A DNA stretch of 64,000 nucleotides from Pieris napi (GCF_905475465.1 NC_062236.1:2428001-2492000), one strand, 5' to 3'. Numbered from the stretch's first letter, positions 1 through 13,900 are shown. Numbers and translations: made by a program. The notes: generated by a model from the letters alone, not told the origin.

Positions 1-324
1 AATTATATTTGTTTATCTATTGCAATTTTTAATATAATCATATAACTTTAAAACAGTTGGTTTTATTGATACTAATATTATTTATAGTGAGGATATACTT
101 ATATTATCTTTGTATGCTTCTAACAAATTAACTACATAATGGAAAAATAAAAAATTGAGTTACATAGGCGACGTGTAATTCCAAAATATTTTATAAAATA
201 AATGTCCAACAGTGCAAGGCCAGAACATGCCGTTAGCTATTAATAACTATACGTATGTACTTAAAAAAATAATAAAAATTGTTAAGATTAATAATTATCT
301 TTAAAAATGTATAACAGTGACATC
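1..324. other. AT-rich intergenic DNA, nothing recognised
   Basis: No coding potential, repeat or RNA gene was recognised. The stretch ends at the TA target duplication of the mariner element. Confidence 0.5.
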
Positions 325-326
325 TA

Positions 327-1622
327 AAGGGTATTTCAACAAGAAGTTTGTTTTTCAATTGTGGCAACACCGAGAACGTGATAGTTTTGACATTTAGTTT
401 TTGGCGGTATTCGTAGCAGGTGCTTTGGCAATTATTACAATGAATTCAATTTCGCTCGAAAATCGCATTAAAATAATTCAAATCCACTATAAAAATGGTG
501 GTTCTGTTAAAGTTACATTTCGTAAAATTCGTGATATTTTCGGCCAGCATAATCGTCCTTCTGAGACCGCTGTTAAGAATTTGGTCGCGAAATTTGAGTC
601 GACAGGCTCGGTACAAAATGTGCCAACACCAACACGTGTTCGACCGGGTCGTTCAACAGAAAACATCGCCGCCGTGAGCCACAGTGTTGAAGAAGATCAA
701 AATTTGTCAATTTCACGACGTTCTCAACAATTGGGGTTATCCAAAAGCACAACATGGCGAATTTTGCGAAAGGATTTGGCTTTGAAGCCTTACAAGATTC
801 AACTGGTGCAGGAATTAAAGCTGATCGACCATTCAAATCGCCGCAGATTCGCTCAGTTCATTCAGGAACAACCTGCTGGTTTTTCTGAAAAAATCATTTT
901 TTCAGACGAAGCCCATTTTCATTTGTCAGGGTACGTCAACAAGCAAAATTGTCGCATTTGGGCTTCTGAAAATCCTAAAGCAATTATTGAGAAGGCTTTG
1001 CATACTCAACGTGTTACTGTGTGGTGCACTATGTGGTCTGGAGGCGTGATTGGGCCGTTTTTTTTCGAAGATGAGGCTGGAAATGCGGTAACAGTCAATG
1101 GATCACGGTATCGCGAGATGTTAACCACTAAATTTTGGCCTATTATTGATGACATGGATATCACTGAAATGTGGTTTCAACAGGACGGTGCCACATGTCA
1201 CACAGCCAATGAAACGATCAATTGATTGCAAACCAAATTTCCCGAGCGCATAATTTCGCGAAATTCAGCTGTTAAGTGGCCAGCCAGATCGTGTGATTTA
1301 ACACCACTGGATTATTTTTTGTGGGGCTATGTTAAAGACAGAGTCTATACGGAGCCAATCGAATCGATTGCAGCCTTAAAACTCAAAATCCGTGATGTCA
1401 TTAACGAAATAGACCCTCCATTTTGCCAAAAAGTGATTAAAAATTTTGATGAAAGAATCAACATCTGTCAGCGTGGTCGTGGTGGACATTTGCCAGATAT
1501 CATTTTTCATTCATAATTGCCAAACTTTTCTCTTTGTAATACAATAAAAATTTTATTCATTTTCCTCTAAATTCTTTGTTTTATTTTGTTTTAGAAAACA
1601 AAGTTCTTGTTGAAAAACCCTT
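327..1622 (+). mobile_element. mariner transposon, DD41D type, nearly intact
   Basis: A complete Tc1/mariner-type element of about 1.3 kb. It is bounded by TA target duplications (325-326 and 1623-1624) and terminal inverted repeats starting AAGGGT; the two ends match over about 30 bases with few differences (AAGGGTATTTCAACAAGAAG on the left, AAGGGTTTTTCAACAAGAAC read inward from the right). It carries one transposase frame on the + strand broken by a single stop codon. It ends about 260 bp upstream of the LRMDA start codon, so it may sit in or near that gene's promoter. The low decay suggests recent activity, which is inference. Confidence 0.93.
440..1516 (+). pseudogene. mariner transposase with one internal stop
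   Basis: A frame of 358 codons starting MNSISLENRIKII. The N-terminal third has helix-turn-helix-like segments (residues about 5-50 and 85-115: SRRSQQLGLSKSTTWRIL) that would bind the inverted repeats. The catalytic triad is visible: D156 in FSDEAHF, D249 in QQDGATCH, and D291 in LTPLDYFLWG. The spacing of 41 residues between the second and third aspartates marks the DD41D (rosa-like) mariner group. The only defect seen is a TGA at 1223-1225 (codon 262) after ANETIN, in the same frame on both sides and probably a decayed CGA arginine. The true start could be the ATG at 440 or one slightly upstream; 440 gives the usual mariner N terminus. Cut-and-paste transposition into TA is the known role of the family. 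Confidence 0.92.
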
Positions 1623-1885
1623 TAGTAAGTAATGTTTTTTGGTTGATTAGTTTACGCAGCTGTCAATGTCAAATCTAAGCATGCTTACAAACAATTGACA
1701 TTTTAAAATAAGTTTTACTTTGTTTTCGGTTGGAACTTGGAATCATACTCGCCGTTTCAATTTGCATAAAGTTTCATAAGAGTTCTCGTGTTGGTATGGG
1801 GTTAAGTTTGTTATTATTAGGTGAAAAAGATTCATTAAATATTCGTAAAGTACTTTATAAATAAACAACATACTTTTTTATCGCT
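1623..1885 (+). promoter_or_regulatory. putative LRMDA promoter / 5' UTR region
   Basis: A 263-bp stretch between the mariner end and the first LRMDA codon. It must hold at least part of the 5' UTR if exon 1 is right. I see no clear TATA box at a fitting distance. The assignment is by position only. Confidence 0.35.
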
Positions 1886-1936
1886 ATGGAAGGATCACAC
1901 ATTAACAACTTCGCATTATCATTTAAAAACAATCGG
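1886..1936 (+). CDS. LRMDA: LRMDA exon 1
   Basis: Encodes 17 residues, MEGSHINNFALSFKNNR, followed by a strong donor GTGAGT. It ends in phase 0, matching the phase-0 start of exon 2 15.6 kb downstream. It is the weakest exon because it is short and lies far away; the N terminus of LRMDA is poorly conserved, so a different first exon in intron 1 remains possible. Confidence 0.6.
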
Positions 1937-4900
1937 GTGAGTCCTAGTTTCTTTAATAAAATATTTGAATAAACTTATATGATATACTAATAACTTTAAC
2001 TATCTATATAATATTTTTGATATAGGTATTTACTATTTACAATTTGAGTAACAGTCTCAAGTTCACTCTTAAGAATCTTGTGATTCTTAAAAAATAATCA
2101 ATTTCCTCTAAATATGTTTAATTTCTTAGTTTCATTTAAATTTATAATTTTTGAAAAATCACATTGTTTTAAAGTTTCATTAGTAAAACTTACTTAAAGT
2201 AAATTCTTAAAAGAACCAGCATAGTGTTTATGGATACTAATAATGTAGTATAATTCTTATTTGTTATTCGTCTCTTTATATATTTACAGAAATTATATAC
2301 CTACTTTATATTAATTAATTATTAATTTACTTATTTAAGTATCAAGATGATTACTGTCTAACTACATTGACATAAAAGTGTTATCAGCTTAGCAGCAACT
2401 TAGCACCGCAATATGTCCAACAACAGATTTCTTTCTGTACATACTAAAAACCTATCAGCGTAATACAAAAATGTATATTGATTTATTCATATAAGTCACC
2501 CTAAAGAAAACAGAATTATTGAAAAACACTAATGGTAAATTAAAGAGATTGTATACACATTTTTGAAAAATACTGTGATATAAAACTAACAAATAGAACA
2601 ATTAGCTTACTATCAACAGAAATGTGTGAGTTAAATTGATTTAAAGTTATGATTATAGAGGTTTGTTTTCTCCGCAAATTTACTTTGAATATGATACTGC
2701 AGCCAGGATGTGCCCAGATATTTTTAATCTAGGGCGGAGGGATAATACAACAGCAGGCTATAATTTAGTCTGGTCGGTTACCATTCTCAATATCTGTGGC
2801 CCTTTAAGCATAGTCTTAATTTTTAATTCTAATGATGCCTTTGTTGTTGGTCATAGTTTTATATTTATGTATTTCTTTTTAAACCAGCCGCCATACTGTT
2901 ATCTCATTATAAAACCTCGCTGTTTTTTTATTAAATTATGGACTTACAATGTCTATGTTGGTTTATTTGCATCAGTACATGATATCCGCGTCGTTTGTTA
3001 TACAAATAATAAAATGTTTGTGTTGTTTTCACTAATATTCTCTTACATAAGGAATATTTTTGTTGAGAATCAGATAGCAATATTTAATATGAGTATTTTA
3101 TTATTTACTGTGCTTGAAAGTTATCTTTGTCCATTAGCTATAATAAAATTAATGGTTATAATAAGTAACTGGAGTATGTTGAAAAGATTTAAAAGGCCAC
3201 AATATACATATAAACATACATACATTTTGCAGTTGAAAACTTTTAGTATTAGTGATAATGTGTGCCGGATCTCATTCGTTAGTATTGTGATGGAGGGGCG
3301 GGGAAATATACAATATTATCAGGTAAAGACTATTTAACTACTTACAGCCATACTCAGAATAGCTCATTAAATTGAATGTATATTAACTAATTTTAATTAT
3401 TATTATCTAAAGAATGCTGCAATGTAGGTAAGAAATTTAATGACGTATCTAATTAATTAATAAGGCAATAAAAGACCTTTAGGATATACGGAGAATGTAT
3501 GTCAATTAATTTAAATGATCCTAATCCTTGGGATTGTTTTGCTCCAGTTCAAATAATTTGTATGACTCAAAACTTAGCGATTAAAACGAGTGGCGGAGAG
3601 TTCCTTGCCAGTTCTTGCCCGCTATACGCCCTTGACTTGCGAACTGGTAGTAAATGTAAATTTAGAATCAATTTATAATATTTTCTGTTGACGTTCATAA
3701 GTGTACTTTTTGAATGATGAATAAAGTTATTTTGTGTTTGAGTTTTGCGTTTAAAATGTGTTTATTCATTGTTTAAATAAAAAAATGTATCTCTTTTTAT
3801 CTCAAACAATATAAAGAAAACATAATTATGGATAATGAAAGGAAATCCTTATTTACTGTCGTCATCAATCGGCTTAATAGGATTATATCTAAATACATCT
3901 CTTTAATGAGATTATTGTGTTCTATTCAACTCTCCGAGATAAAAGCCTTTTTACAAGGCGTGACGATTCTCCCAGGTAATGTCGTGAAATGTGTAAGGAA
4001 ATCGATGATAGATGGAACAGTTTTTCACGTAAATGCCAACGTCAAATGGATCTAAAAGATTATTTTGGTTATAGATAATGCCAATGATTGAATGAATGAA
4101 CGAGATAGTGGTAAATAAAAAGAAATTGAAAAACTTGTATTTATCTGAAGACTACCCGAAAGAAATATTGGACATGAGAAAGAAACTACAACCAAAAGTG
4201 GAAGAGGAAAGGAAGAAGGGCAATTACGCATACATAAACTACGACAAGCTAATTATTAAACAGGGCAAACCAGGTAACGAAAAACGCAAAAGGGAAACAT
4301 CAACCTCGCCTAACGCAATAGAGCACCCTCACAAACAACAACTGTCAACAAAAACAGCTCGGTTAAATGCATTCGACATAATGAGGAATAGAAGTAATTC
4401 CTTACCTTCTGCCAATGTGCCAACCGTTCAGAATCTATAGGATATTGCCATCAGCCACCGGAACAAAACATTAAACAGACGAGAACTAATAGATAAAAGA
4501 AACAAAACATTCCCCAATCCGACTTGTCATCGTGGGGAATCAGACTACAACCCTCCACCAAATAGAGAAATAGATCATGGTATGAAACAAACACTCAAAA
4601 TCTGCAATTATAATGTAAAATCGCTGGGATCAATAGAACGATTCCTTGAATTGACTAATGCTCTAAAAAATATTAACTGGGACATTATAGGCCTTGCAGA
4701 AGTCCGAAAAATGGGATGTAAGATAGAAGAGCACAGCGACCTTATATTTTGCTATATTGGCGAAACTAAAGGACTATATGGAGTGGGATTCCTTATCAAG
4801 AAAATGTATAAAAATAACATCATCAACTTTATAGGAATCTCTGAAAGAGTAGCACTTCTACAAATGAAGTTTGATTGCTTCTCTTTTTCAATAATCCAAG

Positions 4901-7900
4901 CATATGCACCGACAGAGAGATCAACAGAAGAAGAAATTGAAAATTTTTACAAAGACATTGAATTTGCTCACACAAAGACAGAAGGGAAGGTCATTGTCAT
5001 GGGAGATTTCAACGCGAAAATAGGATGTCCAAAAACAAACTACTATCCAGTAATGGGAAAATTTGGTTACGGAGTGCGGAATGATAGAGGGGAACGGCTC
5101 TTAATTTATGCTCATCAATACAAACTATCCATAATGAACTCATTTTTCAAAAAGAAAGCAAGCTCTAGATGGACATGGTTATCACCCGACCACAAAACTA
5201 AAAATGAAATAGATTTTATTATGATAACCCACAACAAACTTATAACTAATATTGAGGTACTTAACAAAGTTGAATTCTCTTCCGATCATAGATTAGTGAG
5301 AGCAACATTACTTTTGAGTAGTCCAGTAAAGAGCAGAAAAACCTATACAACACCAGCTAATATCCCCAAGACAGAAACAGAAATAAAGTGCTACATCGGA
5401 AATCTACAAAAACATACAGAAAATATAAAAACAGACAGCATTGATATCCAAACATACTACAATATCCTGGAAAAAGGCATAACAGAGAGCTTAAAATACA
5501 AAACCAATATGTATCCCCACCAACACAATATCTTCTCAAAAGACACAATGGAACTTTTAAAAAGGCGCACGGAACTACTACACACAAAGAACAAAACTAA
5601 AGATATGAAAACAGAACTAAGCAGAATATACAAAGAGACTAATAGATCAATCCGTAAGGACTACAACAACCACAGATACGAGATTATTACAAGGAACATT
5701 AAACATTTTAGAAGTGCCAAAAAAGCATACAAAGAACTAACTACACACAAGTCCTGGATTCAAAAACTTGAAAATAACTCACTAAAAACAAAATCCAGAA
5801 AAGATGTAATAAATCACGCTACTAACTTCTACAAAAACTTATATAGTAAACAAAATAACCCCGAAATCATATCGCAAACAACCCATACGAACACGACAGA
5901 TCACATCAGACAAATTGAATACTCCGAAGTTTATGATCATATGAAAAAGCTGAAAGCCGAGAAGAGTCCCGGACCAGACGGAATATGCAATGAGGCACTT
6001 AAAATAGGAGCACCCATTTTAACATATCATTTTACTTGATTGTTCAATAAGATACTAGATGAAGAAAAGGTACCAAAACAGTGGTGTACATCGGATATAA
6101 TCCTTCTCTTCAAGAAAGGAAATCCCTTAGATATAGGGAATTACAGGCCCATAAGTCTGCTGGCAAGTATTTATAAACTATTTTCATCCATAATCTTAAA
6201 GAGAATATCTGACGATATTGATAAGCAGCAACCAAAAGAACAGGCAGGATTCAGATCAAGCTTCAGCACAATGGACCACATACAGACATTAGAACAAGTC
6301 ATAGAAAAATACAGAGAATACAATAGACCTCTGTATGTGGCGTTCATTGACTATAGCAAAGCTTTTGATAGCATTAGTCACTGTGCAATCTGGAACGCTT
6401 TACAATATTCAAATATCAACCAGAAATACATCAATGTTTTGAAATATATCTATACAAAAAGCACGAGCAGAGTTAAACTAGAAACTAGAGGTGACGAAAT
6501 AAACATAGAACGCGGAGTTAGACAAGGTGATCCTCTTTCCCCGAAGCTGTTTATAGCAGTCCTTGAAACTATCTTCCAAAAACTAGACTGGAAGAACAGC
6601 GGAGTGTACATAAACGGACAATACTTAAACAATCTGAGGTTCGCAGATGATATTGCTGTTATTGCTGAGACTGCAAAAGACTTAAACGAAATGATGAGAT
6701 CACTGGACTGCGAAAGTTCCAAAATCGGCCTTGAAATGAATGTAAATAAAACGAAGATACTAACGAACAATCGGGAGCGCCAGATAGTGATAAAAGGTAA
6801 TAATATAGAATACGTCAGGCAATACATATACTTGGGCAAACAAATTTCCTTCAAAACTTCAAATAACGAAGAAGAAGTGACAAGGAGAATCAACACAACT
6901 TGGAAGAAATTCTGGGCATTAAAAGAAATCTTAAAAGGCAATTACAGCTCACACATGAAAAGGACAATATTTGATACATGCCTGTTACCTTGCTTGCTGT
7001 ATGGCTGCCAAACTTGGACCTTTACAAATAAAATAAAACAAAAAATTAAAAGTAACCAAACAGCAATGGAAAGGAGTATGCTGAAAATTAGGAGAATACA
7101 CAAAATTAGTAGCGAAGAAATTCGTCAAAAAACCAAATTAACTGATGCTCTCAGGCACGCACTCTTACTCAAATGGAGATGGGCTGGACACATCTCACGA
7201 TACCGAGACAGAAGATGGACCATTGAAACCACACGATGGAAAGGACCCATGGGGAAGAGAAATGTTGGTCGACAATTAAGACGGTGGGCTGATGATATAA
7301 CACACGTCGCAGGAAACGACTGGATACAAATAGGCAGAGACAGGGAGTCATGGAAAAGGATGGAGGAGGCCTTTACCCAACAGGGATTCAAACCTTGTAC
7401 ATAAATAATAATACTAACGGTAATTATAAGTAACCATTTTAAATTTAAGCAATTAAGTACTAACAACATTGTAAAACATAAGCAAGTTTTGGAATAAATG
7501 GCTTTATTATTATTATTATTATTAATGCCAATGATTTATTAAAATTCTGTTTTTTTATCGGAAGAACACAAGATCATGTTTACAAGACATTCATGGTAAT
7601 AGGAATTTACGATTTCAAATTAATGATTTATTGCCCGGTCATTTTAGACAATTGAAATAAAGAAAATTCCGACAAAGCCAAATCTTCGTAGAGACCTTAG
7701 ATTTACCACAAGGAATAAAGTGTCAAAAGTCCCCATCAGTCCCATGTGAGCTTAGGGACTTATTCGGGGTCCAATGTCAAAATTTTAGGTTTTTTGGATT
7801 TTTCTCGAAAACGGTAAGTTTTATCGAAAAGTACCTCAGAGCAAAGTTGTAGATCTTAAATAAAAATGGTCTCTATGATTTTTTCTCTAAGACCCACTAT

Positions 7901-10900
7901 TTCCCAGATATTGCGCTTGTAAGAATCACGTTCTACATAATATGCACACATTTCCTCACCACCTGTGAGGTAGTGTACTCGGCGCGTTTTTTTTAACGTG
8001 GTATCCCCGGTTGGCCTATTCCACGAACCTTTCTGACGTTATTTTCAGGAACAATAATTATTTAATAGTATGAAGATTATTGATATGGGTTACTGAGTTT
8101 AACTGTCGTTCAAACTTTTTTTTATTACTTTAATCTGACTCATACTCTTCATATTATTCAACTTCAACAATCATGTTTTCTTCAATTTCTTTTAGTTCTT
8201 CTTCTTCTCCTTCCTGTTGATAAGCGCTTAGAAATTGTTCAAATGAAGATGAATCAGTTGTCTCTTCATCAAAATCACATGAATCTTCCTCTCTTTTATT
8301 TAATTGAATATTTGAGCAAGAGACACCTTGGCAATTGGTACACGCTGGAGAACACTGCAACCCTACTTTTTTACAGCCACATTTGGCACTACAACCTTTC
8401 TTGCAATTGCAAAAAATTGTGTTAAGAAGTTTTTCTGGAGCAGGGGGCAGTAAAGTTCGAATCGGTTCCAAAGTATTATTTATCAATTTCCAACCCCAGA
8501 CTTCAGGGTTCAGTTCATTGCCTTGCCATGTCTGAACTTGATAGTATACTCGAAACAAATGTTGACTAGCAGATGCCGATGTTGGAGGAAGACAAGATAG
8601 CTGTACTTGCTTTTTGTTTCGTGTATTATTTACAAATGTTAAATACCTGTACGTATCTATGCAATCAATTTTTTTTGGAGCTCCATAAACCGCAAGAAGA
8701 AACCGAATTCCTTTAGTAATTAGTATTTGAGGTGAAGAATTAATTTCTGTAAATACTTTTGCGCAGTCAATCAAATCATTTTTTTTTTTTTTTCAAATAA
8801 TTTTAATACTGAATTTTTGCCCCTTCTAAACATTTCTGCCGTAGTATCGCATCCGGTCATCGCATGTAAAAATAAAATAAAGTTTTGGCATTTTGGATAA
8901 GCTCATAAACTTTTAGAAGAATATATTTCTGTCCGTTGCTGCGCCTTCCCAGGTTATACTAATAATGTATACATAAAAGAGACACGAGTAGGCATTTTTG
9001 CTTGCTTGAGTACCTAAATATGTATATACGTGGCATATGTGTGCATACTATGTACAACATGATTCTTACAAGCGCAATATCTGGGAAATAGTGAGTCTTA
9101 GAGAAAAAATCATGGGGATCATTTTTATAGAGAATTTTAAGATCTACAACTTTGCTCTGAGGTACTTTTCGATAAAACTTACACGCATTTCCTGTCGATT
9201 TATACCGTAAAATATAAATCACTTTAATTAAACAGTGAACACACCACGGAATAAATATAGCCATGAAAGTGAAAGAAAATAGCGCAAGTTTAAAAATGAT
9301 TTAATAGATTTTGAAAAATCATTACCTACATGTGAAAAAATTAAAAAGACCAGTCAAGGAATAGTTCCGGTACAGATTTCAATATTTCAACCCTATCTAT
9401 CTATTCCATGATACACACACAATACCGTCTAGTGGAGCCTATAATTTATGAGATAATTATCTATTAAATACTTAACAATAGGGTATTAAGAGTGCTTTTA
9501 TAGTCTTTGTATGGCTTTACTATCAATGATAGGTCGTTCAAAGGCTGGCAATCAGCTTAATGGCTCTTGCAACCGGAAAATTTAATATCTTTAAAAGTTG
9601 GTTTGTTGAAAATCATTGATACCACGTTCTTTTATCCCGTTACTGTAAACTGTACCTTAATTTATTTTAACATTTAGATGATAAATTCATGGGCGTATAT
9701 TCTATCTTTAAGCCTTTTTTGTACATAGAAATACAAATAAGGCTCGCCGTGCTGAGCACTTTTGTTAAGCGACCTTCATGGGTTTGGTCCCGTTAATTAT
9801 ATTTCTAATTTGTTCTCCGCCTCTGGTAGGTTAAGAAAACCCGACCCCAAATGATCCCTTTCACAACGAAGTTCAATTACTGCCGTAGAAAGGACAGACG
9901 TGTTAAACACATCTATCGGAGACTAAAGCTATTGTATCTACTCTGAATTTGACAAATATGAACATTTGTATGCAAGATCCGCGCAACCATAAAACTTGCT
10001 ATCTAATTTCGCATACGAGTATATACGATAGAAATATTTTACGCAGACGGTTCAATGCTTTATAAAACTAGAGGTTCCTCAAAATGGCGTATGCTTGTAA
10101 TTTTTTTAGTAATCAGCAATAATAATTTCAGTCTCTTAATATATTCGCTACAATTGTAGCGAAGTCAATTATTCATGACACACTAGTCACGGGCGTCAAT
10201 AACAGGTTTTTACAATCGGTGGGTAGAAACAGAATAATTTTAATAACGTTCCACACCTTATTAAAATAATTAATTGTACACACACATCTGTAAAATATTA
10301 TGTGTAAATTTTTATTTAAGTAGGTACTAATTCTGGTTTTAGATCGGTATTTGTAAATCGACGGTAGACAGAAAAAAACTGAATCAATTCATATTCCATA
10401 AAGATTTTTGTATTAATATTCACTCTAAAGGACCTTGATTCTAGTATAACACAACACGACTCCATGATCTCAACGCTAGGTAATATTAATTTAGATAATA
10501 TATTGAGTTTAGTTAAGAGTTACACTTAACCCATTTTGCTACGTTAGCTAGCAGAATGGCTTGGGTCACTTTAATTAGAGCAATGTACACTTATCAATGT
10601 TTTTATTGTACTTGTACTACACATTTCTTTGTAACATAAAGTAATCCAAGGCTACGTGACCTTTTGGAATGGGTATACAATAAAATATAATATACAGTTT
10701 ATATATTTTTAAACTTGTTAACAAAAGTACATTTTTGGAATACAATTTAAGCGGCAGTACGTTATAGACTTTATCTAAATAATTTATTATTGATTTCTCA
10801 AGAAGCACCCGCTGCCAAATATCCGATGTTTTCGTCCAAGAAAATTTTGATAACTCTTTTCGAAAGTGCGTTACATATCTTTGCATGCATAATGCGAGTA

Positions 10901-13900
10901 TTTACGAGTTTAGAGGGTACTTAAGAGAAAGTTTTGAGGGTACCTTTATCTTTTCAGTGGTTAATAGAGGAGCACATATTTGGCGTTGATAAAGTTTAAC
11001 GTTAAAACTATTTTTACGGTGTTATTAATTACAATAATGGGTAGCGTGGGTATCACTAGAAGTAAATAACCTCTAATATATCATCTGTATACCAAGGAAA
11101 ACACAATTTTATCCAAAACTTTTATCTTAAGTAATATGCCGTGCACTCTATTGGGATACACCCGACTGCCTTACCTTTGAGTTCCAAAGCATGAAAATCC
11201 CTCGAATACCATCTACTTTCTTTTCTTATTTATAAAAACATCGTGTTTTATATTACGCAGTACTAATATAATTTATTTACCCTTTAGTAATTGAATTGGG
11301 CTACCCAAAACACTAACTTATTTGACGACGAAATTTCGTATGGACTAAATATAAATTAGCTGTTAACATTAATGAGTAAAACTGGACGTGTCAAAAGTCT
11401 CTGTGAGAATAGATGATTTATTAGGCTAGATATTCAGTTATTCTAATGTTGGTATGACGGATTAAAAGTTAACATTGTAAATTGATTTGGCTGTTGTATT
11501 TATAATACTTCTGGATTCATTCTGTGCTTAGCAAATTGCAATCGCTCAAGCGGTTTCATACAAATTATTAAGACGTCTAATCAAACCCCTCAATCGATAA
11601 CTCACTGATAAGATTGCAAACTTAGTTGTACGCTTAGATATTTCGATGTTCTTTGACAAAGTAAGATTTGCCACTTAAGTTCACAACCCTTGCTGATACC
11701 GTACAATTGTAAACTATTGAGTTTCAGGAATTTGTGGCTTCCTATTCGCACCCTCCTTTCTGTGTCTATGGAATTTGCGACAAGCCAAAGCCCGCTACAT
11801 ATCTGTTTCATACATATTAATGGAAACGTAATATTGTATCCATAAGGTTGTAGGATCGAACCACGGCTGTCCAACAATGGAATTTCTATGTGCGTATTTA
11901 ACATTCGCTCGAACGGTGAAAGAAAATATCTTGAGGAAATCGACGGTGTGTGTCAGGCTCAGGAGGCTGATCATCTACTTGCCCATTAAACACAAATGAT
12001 AATGAAACAGATACAGTCTGAGGCCCAGACCTAATAAGGTTGTAGCGCCACTGATTTATCGACTCACTATTTATGCTATAGTAGCTTCATGCTCCACACT
12101 GAGATCTAACAAATGGATATTTATTTCTGTGAGCAAAAATCGTCATATGTCGAGAACAGAATAGAATAGGCGGTTAATCAGCTACTTGTCTATAAAATAA
12201 AATGATCAAAAAACAGAGGGAATCTAAGGTCATATAGTTGTATCTAGATTCTCATTATGTGATATTTATGAAAATTTTCAACTGAATATAAACTACGTTT
12301 TCGTTAGTGATACATAGGGATAGATACATAGGCGATATGAAGTTTAATTAAAAAAATGTTTTTTCCACCTCAAATTCTCATTACAAACAAATTCTCTAAT
12401 TTTTTAATAAAATAATATGAATAATAGTAGTAAGAAAAAAAAGCAGATAATGTTCGGGCGGTGTTACCGCTAAGAGCAGTTTCTTCCTGACAACGAAGTC
12501 TATAGGTCTAAAGATAAGAGACAAACGGCTAATTATACACACATTTATACATTTAACATTAAGTATACATTTTAACATACGAATTTAAGACAAATTTTTG
12601 TATACCAGACTTAGCTCGAAGTACGCCTATATGTCAAATGCTGCATTGAATTGGAGCGCAAATTCTTGACTCTGTGTCTTACTCAACCGTATCAAATCGA
12701 AGCGTACAAACATATACATATACAGATGTATGTTTTTGCGACATTGTACAAAGAGCAATTTCATATAGGTACGTGTAATGAAGTCCTCGGCAAATAAATG
12801 CAAACATAAAACCGATAAAGTGACCCGCGATAAAGATAACGCCGTTATAAGACACGATATAACGACAGAGTATAAACCACAGTAGAGAAATTCATGACAC
12901 CAACGCTTGCAATCGCGTCTAAAAAAGTTAATCAAATATCTATGCAGTGACCGCAGATTTTTGGGGCGGCATTTGGGAACCGAATTTTTTTTTGCTACTT
13001 CATAGAAATCAAAAAGATTTCTTTCTGCATGACGATTTCTGATGTTTCGCAGATAGATCTGTTGTCTGTAACAAAATTTGCCGATGACTCACTTGTCATT
13101 GTGCATTCGGAGTAGCCATCCCATATTCTAGAATAAAACAGCTAGTAAGCCTCCCAACCAGTAATCGATGCCTGCGCTGAGGTCGATGGCTAACACTGTG
13201 TATGAGTGAAATTGCAGAAAATGGATTTCCCTCTTCTCTCTTCCCCTAACAACAAGGAGGCTGAGAACTGGATGGTTTGTGTATAATTTTGTGCTCAAAA
13301 TTTAACCCAAAATTATGTTACGTGCCGTTTCAACAAAATTGTTGTATTGTAGATGCAAGGGCTAACTTCACAGCCTATAATACCGTGAAAATGTGTAAAT
13401 CTGCCACTGAATCATCTAGTCCACTGCAGAGGATGGCCAGTGCGGGGCCTACTGGAGGAAGATAGAAAAGGCCTACGTCCAGAAATGGACCAAAAAAAAG
13501 AGGCTGATAATGTCGATGAAAAAATTAACTAATGTGTCTTAATAGATAATTTCCTGCTTAATCCATATCGCCCTGAAATAAAAATGGTTAGCTAACCAAC
13601 GTAGCTACGTTTAAAAAAACCGCAAATGTCGGCACTTACCAAAAATTTGGCTGAAGATTGGGCATTGAAAAGATTTATTTTCTATTTTTTCAGTAACTCT
13701 CCAACATTTTCGCAATAAATATTCTACCTCTAAAGACCTTAAAAAGATATAATGTTATGATCCTTACCTCTAACTTGTTGTAACTTACCATACCCAAGGG
13801 CCAAGACAAACAAAGTTGGATGTATCTGGGTAAAATGATATTGAGAGTACCCACACCCCATACATATACCTCTTAAATTTGTTTTAATACGCTCCACCAG

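Larger units (their letters stand above)
4090..7522 (+). mobile_element. RTE-clade LINE, 5'-truncated, with target duplications
   Basis: A non-LTR retrotransposon inserted in LRMDA intron 1 in the sense direction. It is flanked by perfect 14-bp target duplications TAATGCCAATGATT (4076-4089 and 7523-7536). The 3' end is a short TTA tandem repeat (about 7503-7524), typical of RTE-like elements. The 5' end cuts into the C-terminal part of an ORF1, so the copy is truncated, as expected of incomplete reverse transcription. Its protein resembles the RTE elements common in butterflies. Intact duplications and only one stop codon in ORF2 suggest a young insertion. Confidence 0.93.
7814..9183. mobile_element. 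unclassified inverted-repeat DNA element with Cys-rich ORF
   Basis: Two long imperfect inverted repeats (7814-7949 and 9039-9183) flank a minus-strand coding remnant. The arms share blocks such as GTAAGTTTTATCGAAAAG, GTACCTCAGAGCAAAGTTG, TTTTTTCTCTAAGAC and CCCAGATATTGCGCTTG. Such arms are the mark of a DNA transposon with long terminal or subterminal repeats. I did not find a target-site duplication, so the outer borders are uncertain. I cannot place it in a superfamily. Confidence 0.7.

Noticed and set aside
3828..4055. 75-codon frame upstream of the RTE element
   Set aside because: No domain, not conserved with the LINE, and outside its target duplications.
12627..12935. 102-codon minus-strand frame
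   Set aside because: No recognisable motif; base composition explains its residues.
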